Positions 5,510-7,699 of a stretch of DNA of 7,699 nt are shown here, piece by piece (positions within the stretch are counted from its first letter, which is position 1; every line of letters starts with the position of its first letter). Source of the DNA: an uncultured Lachnospiraceae bacterium (GTDB lineage: Bacteria > Bacillota > Clostridia > Lachnospirales > Lachnospiraceae); contig CANOFI010000111.1 of assembly GCA_947565255.1 (NCBI GenBank), positions 1-7,699 of the forward strand, given 5' to 3'. The position numbers were made by a program, and so were the translations under genes. Below the pieces are notes generated by a model, which worked only from the letters and a program-made list of their open reading frames with translations, was not told the origin of the DNA and searched no databases.

Positions 5510-7132
5510 TTACTCCCAGTATAAGCCCTCACGGTTCCTATACCAGACCGCCTTCATTCCAAGCTGCAGCGGCGCGTCAAAATCCTTTTTTCTATTGTCA
5601 CCGATATACACCATCTGTTCAAACGGCACATTCAGCCGCAGCTGCATCAGGCGAAAGCCGATGTCAGACGGCTTCCGAAACCTCATGACGTCCCCGCATT
5701 TTCCCGCAAGCTCATCCGTAATGATAATCTCGTCCGCCAGCTTTTCCAATCCAAGCGCTTTGATTTTCGCCCTCTGGCCTTCCACCCTTCCGTCGGTAAG
5801 AATTCCAATTTTTTTGCCCGATTTTTGAAATGTCTCCAAAAGCTGCTCCGCCTCAGGGAGGAGCGCAATATCCGGCTCCTGCCTGCGATAACAGTCCAGA
5901 CACTCCTTCTTTCGCTCCTCCGTGTAAATTCCTTCATCCAGCAGCACCTGGTCAATGGCATTCTGGCCCTTCTCAAACGCAGTCCACAATTTCTCGTAAG
6001 CGTCTGAAACCTCCGGCAAAATCTGTGCAATTTTCCGATATCCGCTGCGCACATACTCCTTTTCCGGGTAAAGCGTATCATCCAGATCAAAAATAACCGC
6101 CTGCATATCCTCACAGTACTGTCCTGCCTGCTGCAGCGTTTCCGCGCCGCAAGGCCCATTTTCCCCTGGTATGCAAATACTCTGGTCAAACCTGCTGTAC
6201 ACGGCCCGTTCCTTTGCTGCCCTGTCAAGATAGGAGAGTGTCTCTCCCTGCAAAAGCCTCACCAGCATCCCGGCCGCATCCGCTCCTGCTTTCATGGACA
6301 GCGGCGCCCCGCCGCCAAATCTCGGATTAATTTCTATATAATAGTTCTCATTCGACTTTTTCTGCCGAATCAGCTGAACGGTAATCGGGCCGCAGGGCTT
6401 AAATTCCCGGATGATATTTCTGCACTCCTCTATCATCACCTCGTCCTGAACAATCTGTGTCTTCAGCACTTCCCCGCTTCGGACTGCAATCCGCTCTCTC
6501 GGCGTAATATAAATGGGGTTTCCATCAAAGTCACAGAAAACATCGATGGTATACTCCCTTCCGTCAATAAACGGCTGAATTATGTAATCTTTAATCTTAG
6601 CCGCATAAACCGCCAAATCATCCCTATTGTCCACCCGGTACGCATCAATGCTCGAGCTGCCGTCCTTCGGTTTAATAAAAGCCGGAAATCCCTGACTATA
6701 ATCCTCTGCCCTGTCCACCGGCATCGGCGCCTTCAGACCGCATCTGACAAAAAAATCCGATGTATACCGTTTGTCTCTGCAAATAGAAATCTTATCCGGA
6801 GCACTAATCAGAACCCGGCACCCGGCCTCCTCAAACAACTGCCGGTTTCGTGCAAGCAGAAGAAGATCCGTATCAATAGTCGGAATGACCAGATCAACCT
6901 CCTTTTCCTTACAAATGCTTAACAGCTGCGGAATATATGCCTCATCATGAATTCTGCACACCGAAACCTGCTCATTACAGTAAAACAACGCCGGCGCATC
7001 TGCAGACAAATCTGCTCCAATCAGCCACAGCCGGGCAGACAGGCTTTGCGCAGCCTTCTTAAACTGCTGTACAAGCTCCACTCTCCGTCCGACGCTTGTA
7101 AAAAGTATCGTTATTTTTTTATTCTGTCCCAT
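5510..7132 (-). CDS. ATP-grasp ligase fused to HAD-family phosphatase
   Basis: This 540-residue protein joins two enzymes. Residues about 1-110 are a pre-ATP-grasp Rossmann-like domain (ITILFTSVGRR at 7-17, resembling carbamoyl-phosphate-synthase-like and PylC-like proteins). Residues about 115-310 are the ATP-grasp core, with the nucleotide-binding Lys in IKPKDGSSS (153-161) and metal-binding Glu267/Asn269 in EINPRFGGG (267-275). Residues about 343-540 are a HAD hydrolase: DLDDT (349-353; Asp349 nucleophile, Asp351 general acid), Thr446 in ILTDGR, Lys487 in FRKPSD, and Asp512/Asp517 in GDNRKKD, with a helical cap between motifs I and II. ATP-grasp enzymes form amide or related bonds through acyl phosphates; HAD enzymes usually remove phosphate. 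A cytosolic role in making or attaching a glycan substituent is inferred; the substrate is unknown. The start at 7132 has GGAG seven bases upstream. All catalytic motifs of both halves are present, so neither looks decayed. Confidence 0.9.
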   Translation of the reverse strand: MGQNKKITILFTSVGRRVELVQQFKKAAQSLSARLWLIGADLSADAPALFYCNEQVSVCRIHDEAYIPQLLSICKEKEVDLVIPTIDTDLLLLARNRQLFEEAGCRVLISAPDKISICRDKRYTSDFFVRCGLKAPMPVDRAEDYSQGFPAFIKPKDGSSSIDAYRVDNRDDLAVYAAKIKDYIIQPFIDGREYTIDVFCDFDGNPIYITPRERIAVRSGEVLKTQIVQDEVMIEECRNIIREFKPCGPITVQLIRQKKSNENYYIEINPRFGGGAPLSMKAGADAAGMLVRLLQGETLSYLDRAAKERAVYSRFDQSICIPGENGPCGAETLQQAGQYCEDMQAVIFDLDDTLYPEKEYVRSGYRKIAQILPEVSDAYEKLWTAFEKGQNAIDQVLLDEGIYTEERKKECLDCYRRQEPDIALLPEAEQLLETFQKSGKKIGILTDGRVEGQRAKIKALGLEKLADEIIITDELAGKCGDVMRFRKPSDIGFRLMQLRLNVPFEQMVYIGDNRKKDFDAPLQLGMKAVWYRNREGLYWE

Positions 7133-7149
7133 AATTATTCTCCGTCATG

Positions 7150-7699
7150 TCAGTTTCCCATAAACTCTTCCATCGTAGCGGAAGTCCCGCTGTTGATGCC
7201 TTCTCTTGCAAGCACTGTGCAGACTGTTTTCAGCAGTATTTTCATATCATTCAGAAAGCTGACATTTTCCGTATATTTTACATCCAGCTCAAAACGCTCC
7301 TGCCAGCTGATTGCATTCCTTCCGCTTACCTGGGCCAGCCCTGTAATACCCGGACGGACACAATGGCGCTTCTTCTGTCTCTCATTATATCTCGGAAGAT
7401 AGCGGACAAGCAGCGGCCGCGGCCCTACAATGCTCATATCCCCTTTCAGGATATTAAATAACTCCGGCAGCTCATCCAGGCTGGTGCTGCGAAGCATTTT
7501 TCCAAATTTCGTCAGACGGACCTCATCCGGCAGAAAATTACCGTCTTTGTCCTTTTCATCCGTCATCGTACGGAATTTGTACAGCCGGAATATTTTTTCA
7601 TCCTTTCCCGGACGGTCCTGTTTAAACAGAACCGGACTTCCCAGCTTTGTGTACACAAGAAGGGCCGTTCCCGCCATTACCGGACTTAATACGACAAGC
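7150..7699 (-). CDS. Undecaprenyl-phosphate sugar-1-phosphate transferase, 5' end outside window (partial)
   Basis: This is the bacterial sugar transferase family (PglC/WcaJ/EpsL type), membrane enzymes that move a sugar-1-phosphate from a UDP-sugar to undecaprenyl phosphate and so start repeat-unit synthesis. The frame stays open to the window edge: residues LVVLSPV precede the first visible ATG (7677), so that ATG is internal. The visible 182 residues start within the N-terminal hydrophobic helix. Counting from the first visible residue, they carry GSPVLFKQDRPG (20-31), KFRTM (41-45), TSLDELPEL (72-80) with the Asp75-Glu76 pair that matches the PglC catalytic dyad, GPRP (92-95), and RPGITGLAQVSGRN (115-128). 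The C-terminus ends SATMEEFMGN, common in Bacillota homologues. About 20 residues are missing if it is the short PglC-like form; a longer N-terminal region cannot be excluded. The sugar transferred cannot be read from the sequence. Stop is TGA, 17 bp before the next gene. Confidence 0.95.
   Translation of the reverse strand, partial: LVVLSPVMAGTALLVYTKLGSPVLFKQDRPGKDEKIFRLYKFRTMTDEKDKDGNFLPDEVRLTKFGKMLRSTSLDELPELFNILKGDMSIVGPRPLLVRYLPRYNERQKKRHCVRPGITGLAQVSGRNAISWQERFELDVKYTENVSFLNDMKILLKTVCTVLAREGINSGTSATMEEFMGN

Larger units (their letters stand above)
1..7699 (-). other. Interior of one surface-polysaccharide operon
   Basis: Eight co-directional genes are separated by gaps of 17, 12, 3, 9, 23, 12 and 34 bp in transcription order. 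No gap can hold a promoter or a rho-independent terminator, and I saw no hairpin followed by a T-run in them. The gene types (initiating sugar transferase, two GT2 enzymes, LicD with a cytidylyltransferase, SDR, polymerase) belong to one Wzx/Wzy-type pathway. The promoter lies beyond 7699 and the end of the unit beyond position 1. Confidence 0.85.

Noticed and set aside
5424..5828. Plus-strand open frame of 134 codons, and similar ones such as 4101-4439 and 3606-3971
   Set aside because: They lie antisense to well-supported genes, are rich in Ser/Pro/Cys/Phe without family motifs, and are expected shadows of the codon use.
6104..6112. Internal start producing a free HAD domain (Met343)
   Set aside because: A GAGG lies upstream, but with only 2 bases' spacing, too close for an efficient Shine-Dalgarno; the fused frame is continuous.
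5683..6228. Minus-strand 181-codon frame overlapping the ATP-grasp/HAD gene
   Set aside because: It is an Arg/Trp-rich shadow in another frame of the fusion gene, with no recognisable motif.
7150..7677. ATG at 7677 as the true start of the sugar transferase
   Set aside because: The frame is open upstream to the window edge and encodes LVVLSPV, which belongs to the family's N-terminal membrane helix.

Overview
The window is an interior piece of a surface-polysaccharide (capsule, exopolysaccharide or wall glycan) biosynthesis operon. All eight coding sequences are on the minus strand, so transcription runs from position 7699 towards position 1. Protein style (EpsG-type polymerase, PglC-like sugar transferase ending in an SATMEEFMGN tail, LicD with an IspD-like partner), strong GGAG-type ribosome binding sites and moderate GC suggest a Bacillota genome, most likely Lachnospiraceae or a related gut Clostridia. 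That assignment is inference from style, not from a search.

Layout in transcription order: (1) the 3' part of a polyprenyl-phosphate sugar-1-phosphate transferase (7150-7699, runs off the right edge); (2) a fused ATP-grasp ligase plus HAD phosphatase (5510-7132); (3) a LicD-type phosphotransferase (4673-5497); (4) a family 2 glycosyltransferase of rhamnosyltransferase style (3812-4669); (5) a second family 2 glycosyltransferase (2876-3802); (6) an IspD/TarI-type cytidylyltransferase (2124-2852); (7) an NAD-dependent epimerase/dehydratase of the extended SDR family (1056-2111); (8) an EpsG/Wzy-like multi-membrane-span polymerase (23-1021). Gaps between genes are 3 to 34 bp, several stop codons lie inside or against the next Shine-Dalgarno, and there is no room for an internal promoter or terminator. 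This is one translationally coupled transcription unit, with both ends outside the window.

Working model: the sugar transferase loads the first sugar phosphate onto undecaprenyl phosphate, and the two GT2 enzymes add further sugars. The cytidylyltransferase, perhaps with the SDR, makes a CDP-activated polyol or similar small molecule, which LicD transfers as a phosphodiester onto the glycan. The ATP-grasp/HAD fusion probably makes or attaches another small substituent. The EpsG-like protein polymerises the exported repeat unit. No flippase (Wzx), chain-length regulator or nucleotide-sugar pathway is visible; these would lie outside the window or elsewhere.

The points most worth checking are the ATP-grasp/HAD fusion, the divergent cytidylyltransferase paired with LicD, and a TAG stop in the polymerase gene followed in frame by further hydrophobic codons, which suggests possible C-terminal truncation. 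I see no RNA genes, mobile elements, CRISPR arrays or long repeats.
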